Source: Hoyosella rhizosphaerae
GTDB taxonomy: Bacteria > Actinomycetota > Actinomycetes > Mycobacteriales > Mycobacteriaceae
Assembly: GCF_014643175.1 (NCBI RefSeq)
Contig: NZ_BMJH01000003.1
Location: forward strand, 186,001 to 250,000
Reading direction: 5' to 3'
Length of the DNA: 64,000 nucleotides
The translations under genes and the position numbers were made by a program. Shown here one piece after another: positions 27,462-36,594 of the stretch. The notes below the pieces were generated by a model that ran no database searches, was not told the DNA's origin, and saw nothing but the letters and a program-made list of their open reading frames with translations. Every line of letters starts with the position of its first letter. Positions within the stretch are counted from its first letter, which is position 1.

Positions 27462-28913
27462 ATGACCGTCTTGGCGCCGAGGACCACTCGGGACACCACG
27501 CCGGACCCGCGGGACCCGCTGGGCCGTCTACAACGCTTCTTCGATCCTGGTTCGATTAGCTTGCTGCACCCGCGCGACAATTCGGGAGTCCTCGCCGCAG
27601 CAGGGCGAGTCGACGGCGTGCGCACGATTGCGTATTGCACCGATGGCACCATCATGGGCGGCGCAATGGGCGTCGACGGATGTGCACACATTGTCAACGC
27701 TATTGATACAGCCTTGGAAGAAGAACTTCCCATTGTGGGTCTGTGGCACTCCGGTGGCGCACGCCTGGCAGAGGGTGTCGAAGCCCTCCACGCTGTTGGA
27801 CTTGTCTTTGAGGCAATGGTCCGGGCGTCGGGCACAATTCCACAAATTTCTGTGGTGCTCGGTTTTGCTGCCGGTGGCGCTGCTTACGGCCCGGCCCTGA
27901 CAGATGTTGTCATCATGGCTCCGGACAGTCGCGTATTTGTGACTGGCCCTGACGTGGTGCGCTCGGTCACTGGTGAGCAGGTCGATATGGCTGCACTCGG
28001 CGGGCCTGAGACTCACACTCGTAAATCTGGCGTGGCACACATTGCTGCTGCCGATGAGCCGGATGCGATGCATCAAGCTCGCGGACTTGTCTCCCTCTTG
28101 GCTGATCAGGGCCAGATGGACGTTAACGCAGCGAAGCTCGGCGATACCGACCTGAAGGCGCTGCTACCTGAGTCGAATCGGCGCGCTTACGACATACACC
28201 CGGTTATTCGCCAGTTGCTTGACCGTGTCAACGTGGGCGACGGAAACGAAACTTCCAGCTTCATCGAACTGCAAGCAAAATGGGCGCCCAACGTGGTGGT
28301 CGGTTTCGGTCGCCTCGGCGGACGATCCGTCGGCGTTTTGGCAAACAACCCACTGCGCCTCGGCGGTTGCTTGAATTCTGAGAGCGCTGAGAAGGCAGCC
28401 CGGTTTGTGCGCCTATGCGACGCATTCGGTGTTCCGATCGTTGTGCTGGTGGACGTACCTGGATACCTTCCTGGTGTTAGCCAGGAGTGGGAAGGCGTTG
28501 TTCGACGTGGAGCTAAGCTGCTTCACGCGTTTGCTGAAGCGACAGTGCCACGCGTGACTCTGGTTCTCCGTAAGGCATATGGCGGCGCGTACATCGCCAT
28601 GAACTCCCGCGCGCTAGGTGCCACCAAGGTGTTTGCGTGGCCGAATGGTGAAGTTGCAGTTATGGGCGCGAAGGCCGCTGTTGGCATCTTGCACAAGCGT
28701 GCACTGGCTGCCGCTGCGACTGATGCCGAGCGTGAAGCTTTGCACCAACGGCTCGCCGACGAGCACGAGGCGATTGCTGGCGGAGTTGGTCGAGCACTAG
28801 ATATTGGTGTGGTTGACGAGCAGATTGACCCGACTGTGACCCGCAGCCGACTCGCAGAAGCGATTGCGGCCGCGCCTCAGCGCCGAGGTCAACACAAGAA
28901 CATCCCGCTCTGA
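27462..28913 (+). CDS. accD6: acyl-CoA carboxylase beta subunit
   Basis: 483 aa. Carboxyltransferase domain of the biotin-dependent acyl-CoA carboxylases: LPIVGLWHSGGARLAEGVEAL, FAAGGAAYGPALTDVVIM, oxyanion-hole glycines, and FGVPIVVLVDVPGYLPGVSQE in the second half with RKAYGGAYIAMNSRALGA. AccD6 with an AccA3-type alpha subunit (not in this window) makes malonyl-CoA for FabD. GGAGGAG precedes ATG 27462. It is the last gene of the FAS-II cluster, followed by a clear terminator. Confidence 0.95.
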   Translation: MTVLAPRTTRDTTPDPRDPLGRLQRFFDPGSISLLHPRDNSGVLAAAGRVDGVRTIAYCTDGTIMGGAMGVDGCAHIVNAIDTALEEELPIVGLWHSGGARLAEGVEALHAVGLVFEAMVRASGTIPQISVVLGFAAGGAAYGPALTDVVIMAPDSRVFVTGPDVVRSVTGEQVDMAALGGPETHTRKSGVAHIAAADEPDAMHQARGLVSLLADQGQMDVNAAKLGDTDLKALLPESNRRAYDIHPVIRQLLDRVNVGDGNETSSFIELQAKWAPNVVVGFGRLGGRSVGVLANNPLRLGGCLNSESAEKAARFVRLCDAFGVPIVVLVDVPGYLPGVSQEWEGVVRRGAKLLHAFAEATVPRVTLVLRKAYGGAYIAMNSRALGATKVFAWPNGEVAVMGAKAAVGILHKRALAAAATDAEREALHQRLADEHEAIAGGVGRALDIGVVDEQIDPTVTRSRLAEAIAAAPQRRGQHKNIPL

Positions 28914-28921
28914 TGTAATGC

Positions 28922-28977
28922 AACACGCTGTGTGAGTCACCGAGAATCATTCCGGTGAGGTGCACAGCGTGTTTTTA
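28922..28977 (+). terminator. intrinsic terminator after accD6
   Basis: ACACGCTGTG pairs with CACAGCGTGT across an inner CACCG/CGGTG hairpin, followed by TTTTTA. It separates the cluster from the convergent DUF3145 gene. Confidence 0.88.
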
Positions 28978-29011
28978 CTGTTCGCAAGAGTTCCGGTGAA
29001 CATGCTTTTCG

Positions 29012-29524
29012 TCAGCCAACACGGCGGCTGATCCAGGTAACTTCAGCGCCTTCACCGGCGAAGCGGAATGGTTCTAGCTCAGCATCCCAGTCAGTTCCCA
29101 GTTCTTCGTTGAGGGCAGCTTGAAGGTCGTTCGGACGCGAAGCCATTAGAGCGCGCAGCCGCAACTCACTGATGACAGTGTCGCCATTGGCGCTCATTGT
29201 CCCGCGCCATAGTCCACGTTCAGGCGTGAAGCAGAAACGTTCTCCGTCGACCCCTTCGCTGACGTCTTCCGTCACTTCAAATCGCAGCTCTGGCCATACG
29301 GACAGCGCTGTAGCGAGCCTGGCACCTGTACCAACAGGGCCTACCCAATTTATGGTCGCGCGCAATTCTCCACGCGCGGCCGGTTGCGATGACCAACGCA
29401 CCCGGGCACGGCACCCCAGTGTCGCCGCAATTGCCCAATCCACATGTGGACAGCGGGCACTCGGCGACGAATGGACGTGCAGTACACCCGTCGTCGCGTC
29501 AGCGATCTGCGTAAATGCCGACAC
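29012..29524 (-). CDS. DUF3145 domain protein
   Basis: 170 aa. It matches the actinobacterial DUF3145 family: GVLHVHSSPSARCPHVDWAIAATLG, WSSQPAARGELRATINWVGPVGTGARLA, RFEVTEDVSEGVDGERFCFTPERGLW, and the end LGTDWDAELEPFRFAGEGAEVTWI. Cytoplasmic, function unknown. GTG 29524 has GGAGG 6 nt upstream. The gene stands alone between convergent accD6 and the beta-lactamase-like gene, with about 250 bp of spacer upstream that shows nothing recognisable. Confidence 0.92.
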   Translation of the reverse strand: MSAFTQIADATTGVLHVHSSPSARCPHVDWAIAATLGCRARVRWSSQPAARGELRATINWVGPVGTGARLATALSVWPELRFEVTEDVSEGVDGERFCFTPERGLWRGTMSANGDTVISELRLRALMASRPNDLQAALNEELGTDWDAELEPFRFAGEGAEVTWISRRVG

Positions 29525-29778
29525 TCAACACCTCCGGTATCTGGAACAGACGAGAAACGTCTTCCCCAAACGACCCTCGACCAGTTACGGCGGTGTTCTA
29601 TGTGGTGCGCCAGCTTGCGCTTCAACACCACTACCTTACGGACCGCACCGAAGTGCGGCCACAGCATCGCAGTGACCAACCCGGCCCACAGGTGGGCTTT
29701 CTGCTAGCACGGCGCTTGCTGCTGCAAATCAGTTTGCACAGTTGTTCGCGATTTCGCTAGCGTTTTGACAAAAATTTG

Positions 29779-30594
29779 TTACATGTCTGAGATTTCGCTG
29801 AGAACCTCGTCGCTGAACTCACTCCACAATGGTTTCGCCCATTCCCCAAAAGCCCTACTTGTCAACAGAGTGAGAGAAATATGCCGACTTGGGTCCACCC
29901 ACAGAAATGTTCCTGACTGACCAAAATGGCCGAACGTGGCGGGACTATTGAGAGTGCCGGTCCAGTGCGGACTCTTCGTGCCGCGAAGTTCGCACCCTAG
30001 CCCCCAGTCACATGGGCGCTGCATGCCGTAGCCAGGCACAACGCCGTCAAGCGAGGGAAATTGGACTTCAGTTGCAGCACTGAATGTTTCATTCGCCAAC
30101 AGGGTTGGATCGAGCAGTTCCACAGCGAACCGCGTCAGGTCAGAAAGCGTCGACTCCGCCCCATGCCCGGCTGGCCCTGTTAGGGCAGTATTTACCATCC
30201 CTAATGGGGCAAATACACCCTCGTGAAGATATTCAGGAAAATCGATTCCCGTTTCTCGCTCAATTAATTCCGCAAGCACCTCAAAACCGGCACTGGAATA
30301 AATACGTTTTGTTTCAGGCTCAGCCTGCCGAATACGGTCCGCAAAGGCCATACCGGACGCATGGGACAACAAATGGCGGACTGTTGCGCCGGGCAAACCC
30401 GCAGGTTGGTCAAGGTCGATCGCACCCTCTTCAACTGCTAGCAGAGCACCGTACGAAACGAGCAGTTTTGTTACTGATGCGAGCGGCACAACCTTGTTGT
30501 CGTCTCCATGAACAACAACGTCACCGTCTGGCGTCACCACTGACGCCGCCGCAAAATCAACCGGCCACGAATCGATCCCTTGCAGACTTTTCAC
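29779..30594 (-). CDS. serine hydrolase, class C beta-lactamase-like
   Basis: 271 aa. Beta-lactamase/transpeptidase-like fold with SVTK (S40, K43) as nucleophile motif, HLLSHASGM, a YSS at 99-101 where class C enzymes usually have YxN, and GHFGQSGT in place of the KTG/HTG triad. Homologues include esterases and D-alanyl-D-peptidases; true beta-lactamase activity is doubtful. No signal peptide is visible, so it seems cytoplasmic. GTG 30594 is preceded by GGAGGA almost without spacing. It is divergent from the secreted propeller gene across 69 bp. Confidence 0.85.
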   Translation of the reverse strand: MKSLQGIDSWPVDFAAASVVTPDGDVVVHGDDNKVVPLASVTKLLVSYGALLAVEEGAIDLDQPAGLPGATVRHLLSHASGMAFADRIRQAEPETKRIYSSAGFEVLAELIERETGIDFPEYLHEGVFAPLGMVNTALTGPAGHGAESTLSDLTRFAVELLDPTLLANETFSAATEVQFPSLDGVVPGYGMQRPCDWGLGCELRGTKSPHWTGTLNSPATFGHFGQSGTFLWVDPSRHISLTLLTSRAFGEWAKPLWSEFSDEVLSEISDM

Positions 30595-30663
30595 TCCTCC
30601 AATCTAGGTGGTGTAAGTTGAACCTGCTTTACACACCCGCAGATCATCAGGCAGAGGGCGGAC

Positions 30664-31665
30664 ATGACTTTCCTAGACGCCACTCGCACAGTAATGACAA
30701 CGTGCGTGCTTACGGCTGTGTCCGTCGCTGCCATGTCATCCGTCGCTGCCATGTCGACAGTCGCGACTGCGCAGCCACTCCCGCCTCTACCTGGCATCAC
30801 CTCAAGCAGCCTCCCTCCCCTCCCTTCGTGCGGAAACTGGGAGCAAGAAACGGTGGCGCAAGGGCTAGGGCCGCTGGAAAACATCAACTTTGATCAACGC
30901 GGCGGAATGCTGCTGTCAGAGCAGTCAGCCAACGGTATCGATGGCTCAATCAAACGCTTAGAAGCCGACGGTCCCCCGAGAACTCTCGTCGCAAATATCG
31001 AAAGCCCCGGCGGAATTGTCGTCGACGGCGATACCGCGTACTTCACCACTGGCAATTCATTCCTTTCCGGGCTCACCAACCAAGCTGACGGGACCCTGCG
31101 AGCAGTGAATCTCGACTCCGGCAGGGTCACCACCGTGGCTGACGGCCTCCGGATGCCCAATGGTCTTGCCCAACTTCCCGACGGCGACTTCGTTGTGAGC
31201 AGAAACTTAGGACCGCATACAGGTCTGACGAAGATCAGCCGCGACGGCACGCAAGTAACCCGGTTTGCGGAGCAGGTGAACTCACCCAACGGCCTCGCAC
31301 TCGATGCCGAAAGAAATCTCCTTGTCGCATCCACAGCCTTTGATGCCGACACCAACATTGTTCTGATCGACATCGACAACCCCACTACGTCGATGAAATC
31401 GATTGCGATACCAGGGTTCGGTGCACTGAATGTCGCCGATGATCTCACGGTGTCACCCGACGGCCAGATTTTTGTCGCTCTCAACGGCGCAGGACGTATC
31501 GTGCAAGTTGACCCAGAAGACGGTTCGGCGTGTTCTGTAACTGATTCGGTCCCGTTCGCCTCATCGGTGCGGTTCGGTAGCGGGCCAGGGTGGGATAGCG
31601 ACTCGTTGTACGTTTCTGACTTCCTTGGAAACGTCACTCGCTTGACGCCGCCCGCGACTCCGTAG
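30664..31665 (+). CDS. secreted SMP-30/NHL-like beta-propeller protein
   Basis: 333 aa. A signal peptide (hydrophobic ~8-33, likely cleavage after ATA near 36) is followed by a Pro-rich segment and six-bladed propeller repeats of SMP-30/gluconolactonase type (GGIVVDGDTAYFTTGN, MPNGLAQLPDGDFVVSRN, SPNGLALDAERNLLVAS, LTVSPDGQIFVALNGAGRIV). The enzymatic role, if any, is unknown; homologues include lactonases and strictosidine-synthase-like proteins. An 18-bp duplication at 30721-30756 lengthens the signal region (SVAAMS twice). ATG 30664 has a GAGGGCGG just upstream. Confidence 0.87.
   Translation: MTFLDATRTVMTTCVLTAVSVAAMSSVAAMSTVATAQPLPPLPGITSSSLPPLPSCGNWEQETVAQGLGPLENINFDQRGGMLLSEQSANGIDGSIKRLEADGPPRTLVANIESPGGIVVDGDTAYFTTGNSFLSGLTNQADGTLRAVNLDSGRVTTVADGLRMPNGLAQLPDGDFVVSRNLGPHTGLTKISRDGTQVTRFAEQVNSPNGLALDAERNLLVASTAFDADTNIVLIDIDNPTTSMKSIAIPGFGALNVADDLTVSPDGQIFVALNGAGRIVQVDPEDGSACSVTDSVPFASSVRFGSGPGWDSDSLYVSDFLGNVTRLTPPATP
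30721..30756 (+). repeat. 18-bp tandem duplication in signal-peptide coding region
   Basis: Two adjacent copies of tccgtcgctgccatgtca/g encode SVAAMS twice near the end of the signal peptide of the propeller protein. Confidence 0.9.
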
Positions 31666-31827
31666 CGGTTCCTCAGACCTATAGCTCCACCATATGAGAA
31701 GTGGGGCAGTTTCTGGGCCAGTGTCGCCCAACAGCCGGGTGCGGAGGCAAACAGCCAGATGCGGAGGCAAACAGCTAAGGGCGAAAGTCGGGAAATTTCG
31801 GTTCGGGCCGAATACTGAATGTAAAAG

Positions 31828-31901
31828 TGGGGCGGGCGGGGCTCGAACCCGCGACCAGCGGATTATGAGTCCGCGGCTCTAACCGACTGAGCTACCGCCC
31901 C
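31828..31901 (-). tRNA. tRNA-Met (anticodon CAU)
   Basis: 74 nt on the minus strand. Acceptor GGGGCGG/CCGCCCC, D-arm AGCTCAGTCGGTTAGAGC, anticodon stem GCGGA/TCCGC with loop CTCATAA (anticodon CAT), T-loop TTCGAGC. A CAU anticodon could also be tRNA-Ile2 after lysidine modification. The elongator Met reading is preferred from overall shape and from the recalled mycobacterial Met/Asn tRNA pair beside dnaG. CCA is not encoded. Confidence 0.88.
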
Positions 31902-31921
31902 TTTGGCATGTTTACCTTACA

Positions 31922-31960
31922 CAAAAATTCAGGCCCCTCAAGAATCTGAGGGGCCTGAAT
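31922..31960 (-). terminator. intrinsic terminator between tRNA-Asn and tRNA-Met
   Basis: On the minus strand TTCAGGCCCCTCA pairs with TGAGGGGCCTGAA around a 6-nt loop and is followed by TTTTTGTGT. It ends the tRNA-Asn transcript, so tRNA-Met probably has its own promoter. Confidence 0.9.
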
Positions 31961-31965
31961 GTGGG

Positions 31966-32038
<73 letters not shown>

Positions 32039-32218
32039 CCGTCAGTGGCCCGTACGCGGGCGTTGACGACTTTAGCGCATAGTGGGCTGTTTATGCCAAC
32101 TCAGGCAGAAACCTGGGCGTATGTCGTCGTACTGGGTGTCTCATCGCGATGTTGTGGCGATGCTAAGGCAAGATGGGGGCGACGATGTGATAGTTCGGCG
32201 CCTGCAGGAGGTTTTGTC

Positions 32219-32479
32219 ATGATTGGTCTAGTTGTGGGCGTTGCTGCCGGTTACGTGCTGGGCACTCGTGCGGGTCGCGAGAGGTATAACCAGATCAGCC
32301 GTGCAGCAAAGACGTTGGCGACAAGTCCAGCAACTAAAAAGGCAATTGATGTCGGCCGCCAGAAACTCTCGGAGGCATTGAGCACGGAGCCGAAGCTAGA
32401 ACGCATAGCAGACATTGACGACAGCACCTCGGTGTATGCGCCGCATGACCGGCAGCGTGGGAACAACGGCCTCGGCTAG
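32219..32479 (+). CDS. small YtxH-like membrane protein
   Basis: 86 aa. One N-terminal hydrophobic segment (MIGLVVGVAAGYVLGTRAGRERYNQI) with the glycine-rich, GTRAGRERY motif found in short actinobacterial YtxH-like proteins, then an amphipathic Lys-rich helix and a polar tail. AGGAGG lies 7 nt upstream of ATG 32219, making this start certain. It sits beside the tRNA pair and convergent to dnaG, as recalled for Rv2342 next to dnaG. Function unknown. Confidence 0.85.
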   Translation: MIGLVVGVAAGYVLGTRAGRERYNQISRAAKTLATSPATKKAIDVGRQKLSEALSTEPKLERIADIDDSTSVYAPHDRQRGNNGLG

Positions 32480-32525
32480 ATCAACCCCCGGGTAGATCGG
32501 CCCCCGGCTAGACCGACCCCCCGGA
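32477..32525. repeat. three 16-17 bp tandem repeats after a stop codon
   Basis: Three imperfect units of the form tagatcggcccccggc start at the TAG stop of the YtxH-like gene (32477, 32493, 32509). Each copy repeats the TAG. They fill the gap between two convergent genes. Confidence 0.8.
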
Positions 32526-32537
32526 TAGCGAGCCCGC

Positions 32538-34439
32538 TTAGTACGTCCCCACGCCGGCGTCGCCTACAGCTTTGCTGAGGAGGCTGCGCCGGTATTCTTC
32601 AAGCGCAACAAGATCACCAAAAAGCGCATGGTAGTCGGTGGGGTTTTCGCTCGGCGACATGCGTTGAAGCCGGGATTTTAGGTCTGCGATCTGCCGACCA
32701 ACCCACACTTCTTGGAGTCGCGCCAACACCCCGCCGATATAGCGCGGCACAGCATCGTCATCTACAGGCATTGCCTCGGCTATGAGCGCCGACACCAGCG
32801 AGGCGAGCTCATCGTCAAGGTGTTGCTGCACTGCGCTAATCCACTGAGCACCGCTGATGCTGGCCCCTGTGCCGCCCGCGGTTGTGATGGCATGGTGCAA
32901 CGCTCGGTACGTGGGGTGGGTGAAGGTTTCGTCTGGTAGAGAATCAAACACCGTACCTGCGATGGCTGGGTACTGAAGCGCTGCTTTGAGCGCCTCGCGT
33001 TCCGGCCACAGACTCGGATCACGCGGATCTGGTACTGCCGCACCGCCTGATCCTCCTGACCGCACGCGTCGATCACTCTGGTCCGCGCGGTCGGTGGCTT
33101 GTGCATTGCTGTGGCGCTGAGCTTCCTCACGCACGCGTTTACGAACTTGCGCTTCCTTGTCCCACCCCACCCATTCTGCGAGCTGACGGGCGTAATCATC
33201 ACGTAGTGCGCCGTCTTTTATTCGCGCCACGATGGGTACTGTGCGCCGGAGGGCATCGACGCGTCCTTCTGGCGTTTCAAGGTCGTGCTCAGCGAGTGTC
33301 GATTGAAGTGCGAAGGCGAACATCGGTGTCCGCTTGGCTATCAGGTCGCGCAGGCCAGCGTCGCCGTGTTTCAGGCGCAAATCGCATGGGTCCATCCCAT
33401 CAGGCGCGATGGCAACGAATGTGCGGCCAGCGATCTTCTGATCGCCATCAAAGGCCTTGAGTGCTGCTTTGCGGCCAGCTTCATCACCATCGAATGTGAA
33501 GATGATTTCGCCGCGGAAGTAGCTGTCATCCATGAGCAAACGCCGCAGAATCGAGGTGTGCTCGTCGCCGAACGCTGTGCCGCTTGAGGCAACAGCGGTG
33601 GTGACGCCAGCGAGGTGCATAGCCATGACGTCTGTGTACCCCTCTACGACGACGGCCTGGTGGCTGCGAGCGATATCGCGTTTAGCTAGGTCGAGCCCAA
33701 ACAACACCTGGGACTTCTTGTACAGAATGGTTTCAGGGGTATTCAAGTATTTCGCTTGCGGGTCGTCGTCAAATAGCTTCCGCGCGCCAAAGCCGATGAC
33801 ATCGCCGGACAGATTCCGGATTGGCCAGACTAGCCGCCGCAAGAAGCGATCCATCGGGCCGCGCTTACCCTGGCGCACGAGTCCGGCAGCTTCCAGTTCC
33901 TTAAATTCGAAACCTTGTCGCAGCAGGTGCTTGGCAAGGGTGTCCCAGCCCCCTGGTGCGTAGCCGCACCCAAAGTGCGCTGCCGCAGCGGCATCGAAGT
34001 TCCGTTCGGTGAGGTATCGCCTAGCCGTTTCAGCTTCCGGACTACGCAGTTGTTGTGCATAGAACTCCTGCGCCGCAGCGTTAGCCGCTACGAGGCGGGC
34101 ACGCGTTCCGCGGTCCCGTTGGACCGACGTTCCGCCACCTTCGTAGTTGATGTGGTAGCCAACGCGATCTGCGAGCTGTTCGACTGCCTCCGCGAAAGAC
34201 ACGTGTTCGATCTTTTGGAGAAAGCTGTAGACGTCTCCGCCTTCGCCGCAACCAAAGCAGTGGAAGTGCCCGTGGCTCGGCCGGACGTGAAATGAGGGGC
34301 TTTTTTCGTCGTGAAACGGACACAATCCTTTGAGCGAGGACCCCACTCGACGGAGTGAGACGTATTCGCCGACGAGTTCGTCAATAGGCATCCGGTCGCG
34401 GATTGCCGCGATATCACGTTCAGGGATTCGGCCAGCCAC
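32538..34439 (-). CDS. dnaG: DNA primase
   Basis: 633 aa. CHC2 zinc finger (C40, H43, C61, C64 in CPFHDEKSPSFHV...HCFGCG), primase core RYLTERNFD, TOPRIM motifs VVVEGYTDVMAMH and FTFDGDEAGRKAAL, and a C-terminal helicase-interaction domain. It makes RNA primers at replication forks. GTG 34439. dgt lies 45 bp upstream on the same strand, so the pair is likely an operon, matching the recalled mycobacterial order dgt-dnaG. Confidence 0.97.
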   Translation of the reverse strand: MAGRIPERDIAAIRDRMPIDELVGEYVSLRRVGSSLKGLCPFHDEKSPSFHVRPSHGHFHCFGCGEGGDVYSFLQKIEHVSFAEAVEQLADRVGYHINYEGGGTSVQRDRGTRARLVAANAAAQEFYAQQLRSPEAETARRYLTERNFDAAAAAHFGCGYAPGGWDTLAKHLLRQGFEFKELEAAGLVRQGKRGPMDRFLRRLVWPIRNLSGDVIGFGARKLFDDDPQAKYLNTPETILYKKSQVLFGLDLAKRDIARSHQAVVVEGYTDVMAMHLAGVTTAVASSGTAFGDEHTSILRRLLMDDSYFRGEIIFTFDGDEAGRKAALKAFDGDQKIAGRTFVAIAPDGMDPCDLRLKHGDAGLRDLIAKRTPMFAFALQSTLAEHDLETPEGRVDALRRTVPIVARIKDGALRDDYARQLAEWVGWDKEAQVRKRVREEAQRHSNAQATDRADQSDRRVRSGGSGGAAVPDPRDPSLWPEREALKAALQYPAIAGTVFDSLPDETFTHPTYRALHHAITTAGGTGASISGAQWISAVQQHLDDELASLVSALIAEAMPVDDDAVPRYIGGVLARLQEVWVGRQIADLKSRLQRMSPSENPTDYHALFGDLVALEEYRRSLLSKAVGDAGVGTY

Positions 34440-34484
34440 TCGACGAGTGTACGGCCAAACTGCGCCAGGCCGTAGCGTGGCGGC

Positions 34485-35762
34485 TTAGCCCCAGCCCGCT
34501 TGTGTCCCGCGGCTCGATTTGTCGACGGTTTCGAGCCTGCTTTCTGTGTAGGAGGCGATTTGGTCGACGATGACGCGCATTCTTTCGTCATCATTTCCCG
34601 CGGCCGACCATGACGGCACAAACAACGGATCTAGCCCGACTGGTGCTGTGTGCAGCAGGTACTGAGCGACGCGGTGAATCCGGTCCCGTTGACGTTCTTG
34701 TTTTGTACGGTGCTGGGGGCTCGACATCACAAACCGCAATGCCATTGTTTTCAACAGCACTACCTCGGCTTCGACCACAGGTGGAATATGAAGGTCGCAG
34801 TCGTACCGCCCTAACGGTCCGTCGCCAGCGACTTCGCGTGTGCCTGTGATCGCTGCCGAAGCAAATCGTCCAACGAGTTCGCTAGTCAGTGTCTTGAGTG
34901 CGACCGAACTGGTCATGCTGCCGTCGTACTCCCCTACGGCCGATACGACCGGCATTGCCGCCAGCCGTTTCGCAGCCTCGATGAGGATTTCCCCGTCCGC
35001 GAAATGAAACTCGCGCATGCCGAATGCGGCTAGTTCTTTCTGCTCGGTTGGGTCCGTGAGCGCGGCCAACGAAAGCCGTCCTTCAATGACGCCGTCCTCC
35101 ACATCGTGGACGGAGTAGGCCACGTCGTCTGACCAGTCCATAATCTGGGTTTCGAGTGAGCGCTTGTTGCCTGGTGCGCCTTTGCGTAGCCAGGTCATGG
35201 CCGCTGCGTCGTCGTCGTAGGCGCCGAACTTTCTGCTACCGACCCGTCGAGTCCATGGGTATTTCACTGCGGCGTCAAGCGATGCGCGTGTGAGGTTCAG
35301 TCCCACACTTCTTCCGTCCTCGTCGAGCACCTTGGGTTCGAGTCGGCACAGGATCCGTAGGCTCTGTGCGTTTCCTTCAAAGCCACCATGGTTTTCAGCG
35401 ACCTCGTCAAGTGCTCGTTCACCGTTGTGCCCGTATGGGGGGTGACCGAGGTCGTGGGCAAGACCGGCAAGGTCAACGAGATCAGCGTCGCACCCGAGGC
35501 CGTCCGCGATGCTGCGACCAATCTGCGCAACCTCCATCGAGTGGGTCAGTCGGGTTCGGGGTGTGTCACCGTCTCGTGGGCCCACCACCTGCGTCTTGTC
35601 CGCGAGCCTTCGAAGCGCTGCTGAATGCAGCACTCGTGCGCGGTCGCGACTAAAGGGACTTCGATGTTGGGATGAGGCTCCGTTTAGTGCTGCGCGCTTT
35701 GGTCCCTCATGCACCATCCGCTCAGTGTCGTGTGGGGTGTACTGGTAACCACGCTGGGTCAT
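34485..35762 (-). CDS. dgt: dGTP triphosphohydrolase-like protein
   Basis: 425 aa. HD-domain phosphohydrolase: [17 protein letters not shown], the HD pair in [18 protein letters not shown], and [16 protein letters not shown]. It hydrolyses dNTPs to deoxynucleosides and triphosphate and so controls dNTP pools. GAGGA lies about 8 nt before ATG 35762. Operon with dnaG downstream and probably the DUF218 gene 26 bp upstream. Confidence 0.95.
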   Translation of the reverse strand: MTQRGYQYTPHDTERMVHEGPKRAALNGASSQHRSPFSRDRARVLHSAALRRLADKTQVVGPRDGDTPRTRLTHSMEVAQIGRSIADGLGCDADLVDLAGLAHDLGHPPYGHNGERALDEVAENHGGFEGNAQSLRILCRLEPKVLDEDGRSVGLNLTRASLDAAVKYPWTRRVGSRKFGAYDDDAAAMTWLRKGAPGNKRSLETQIMDWSDDVAYSVHDVEDGVIEGRLSLAALTDPTEQKELAAFGMREFHFADGEILIEAAKRLAAMPVVSAVGEYDGSMTSSVALKTLTSELVGRFASAAITGTREVAGDGPLGRYDCDLHIPPVVEAEVVLLKTMALRFVMSSPQHRTKQERQRDRIHRVAQYLLHTAPVGLDPLFVPSWSAAGNDDERMRVIVDQIASYTESRLETVDKSSRGTQAGWG

Positions 35763-35788
35763 TACGGCGTCCTCATGTCTTCGGTGCG

Positions 35789-36418
35789 CTACAAGCTCGG
35801 GATGAACGACACATCATGCGACGAGTGCGTGAACTGGTAGTACAGCAGTGCTGCCGTCTCCCGTGCGATTCCTTTGAACTGCGACTCACGCGCCCACACT
35901 GCTGGCCCAGACCTCACTGGCGCAGAGTTTGCTGATAACCCAGCGTCTTGCGCCATAATCTTGGTGCGGAGCGAATGCCACGGATCTGTTGTCACCACAA
36001 TGGACGACAAACCCCGTGCAGACAACTCGCGCGCCACGGCTTCGACTGACTCTAGTGTGTCCGCGCCTTCCTCAACGGCGAGGATGTTTTCGGCAGGAAC
36101 GCCCTGCGCGACGAGGTAGTTTCGACCTGCAGCAGCCTCAGTGAAAACGTCGCCTTCTTGCTTACCTCCCACCGTCACGATGAGCGGCGCGACACCTTGC
36201 TGGTGCAGGAAAACCGACTGGTCGAGGCGCGCTCGGAAAACTTCGGTGGGCACTCCGTTGTACTGAGCAGCCCCGAGCACAACAACGGCATCGACGGTCG
36301 CTGTGTCAGTGACTCGGGCGACTTGCCACACGCGAAATGCCGTTCCCGCCACGAGCACCAACGCGATTAAGACAGTTCCGATGACGAGTCTGCCTATCCA
36401 CCGCATCACCACCGACAC
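35789..36418 (-). CDS. SanA/YdcF-like DUF218 membrane protein
   Basis: 209 aa. One N-terminal transmembrane helix (~8-28), then a DUF218 domain: [95 protein letters not shown]. SanA-type proteins support envelope integrity and vancomycin resistance in other bacteria; the biochemical role is uncertain. GTG 36418 or ATG 36406 are both possible. It is divergent from the TPM gene across 176 bp. Confidence 0.88.
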   Translation of the reverse strand: MSVVMRWIGRLVIGTVLIALVLVAGTAFRVWQVARVTDTATVDAVVVLGAAQYNGVPTEVFRARLDQSVFLHQQGVAPLIVTVGGKQEGDVFTEAAAGRNYLVAQGVPAENILAVEEGADTLESVEAVARELSARGLSSIVVTTDPWHSLRTKIMAQDAGLSANSAPVRSGPAVWARESQFKGIARETAALLYYQFTHSSHDVSFIPSL

Positions 36419-36594
36419 AAACTCGCCCCCACTATCGCGTTACACCGAATTGTTCGTCGTTGCCGTGACTGCGCTCGAGCGTGCACAACAACACTGCATT
36501 CAGTGTGCCAGGCAGTCAACAATAGAGCCCGTTGAGGGGATTGTTTGACGAACCTTGGCGCTCATGTGTCGGACAAATCGGCTAGATTCACAGC

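Noticed and set aside
29779-30594. True class C beta-lactamase resistance gene
   Set aside because: There is no signal peptide, and the YxN and KTG motifs are altered.
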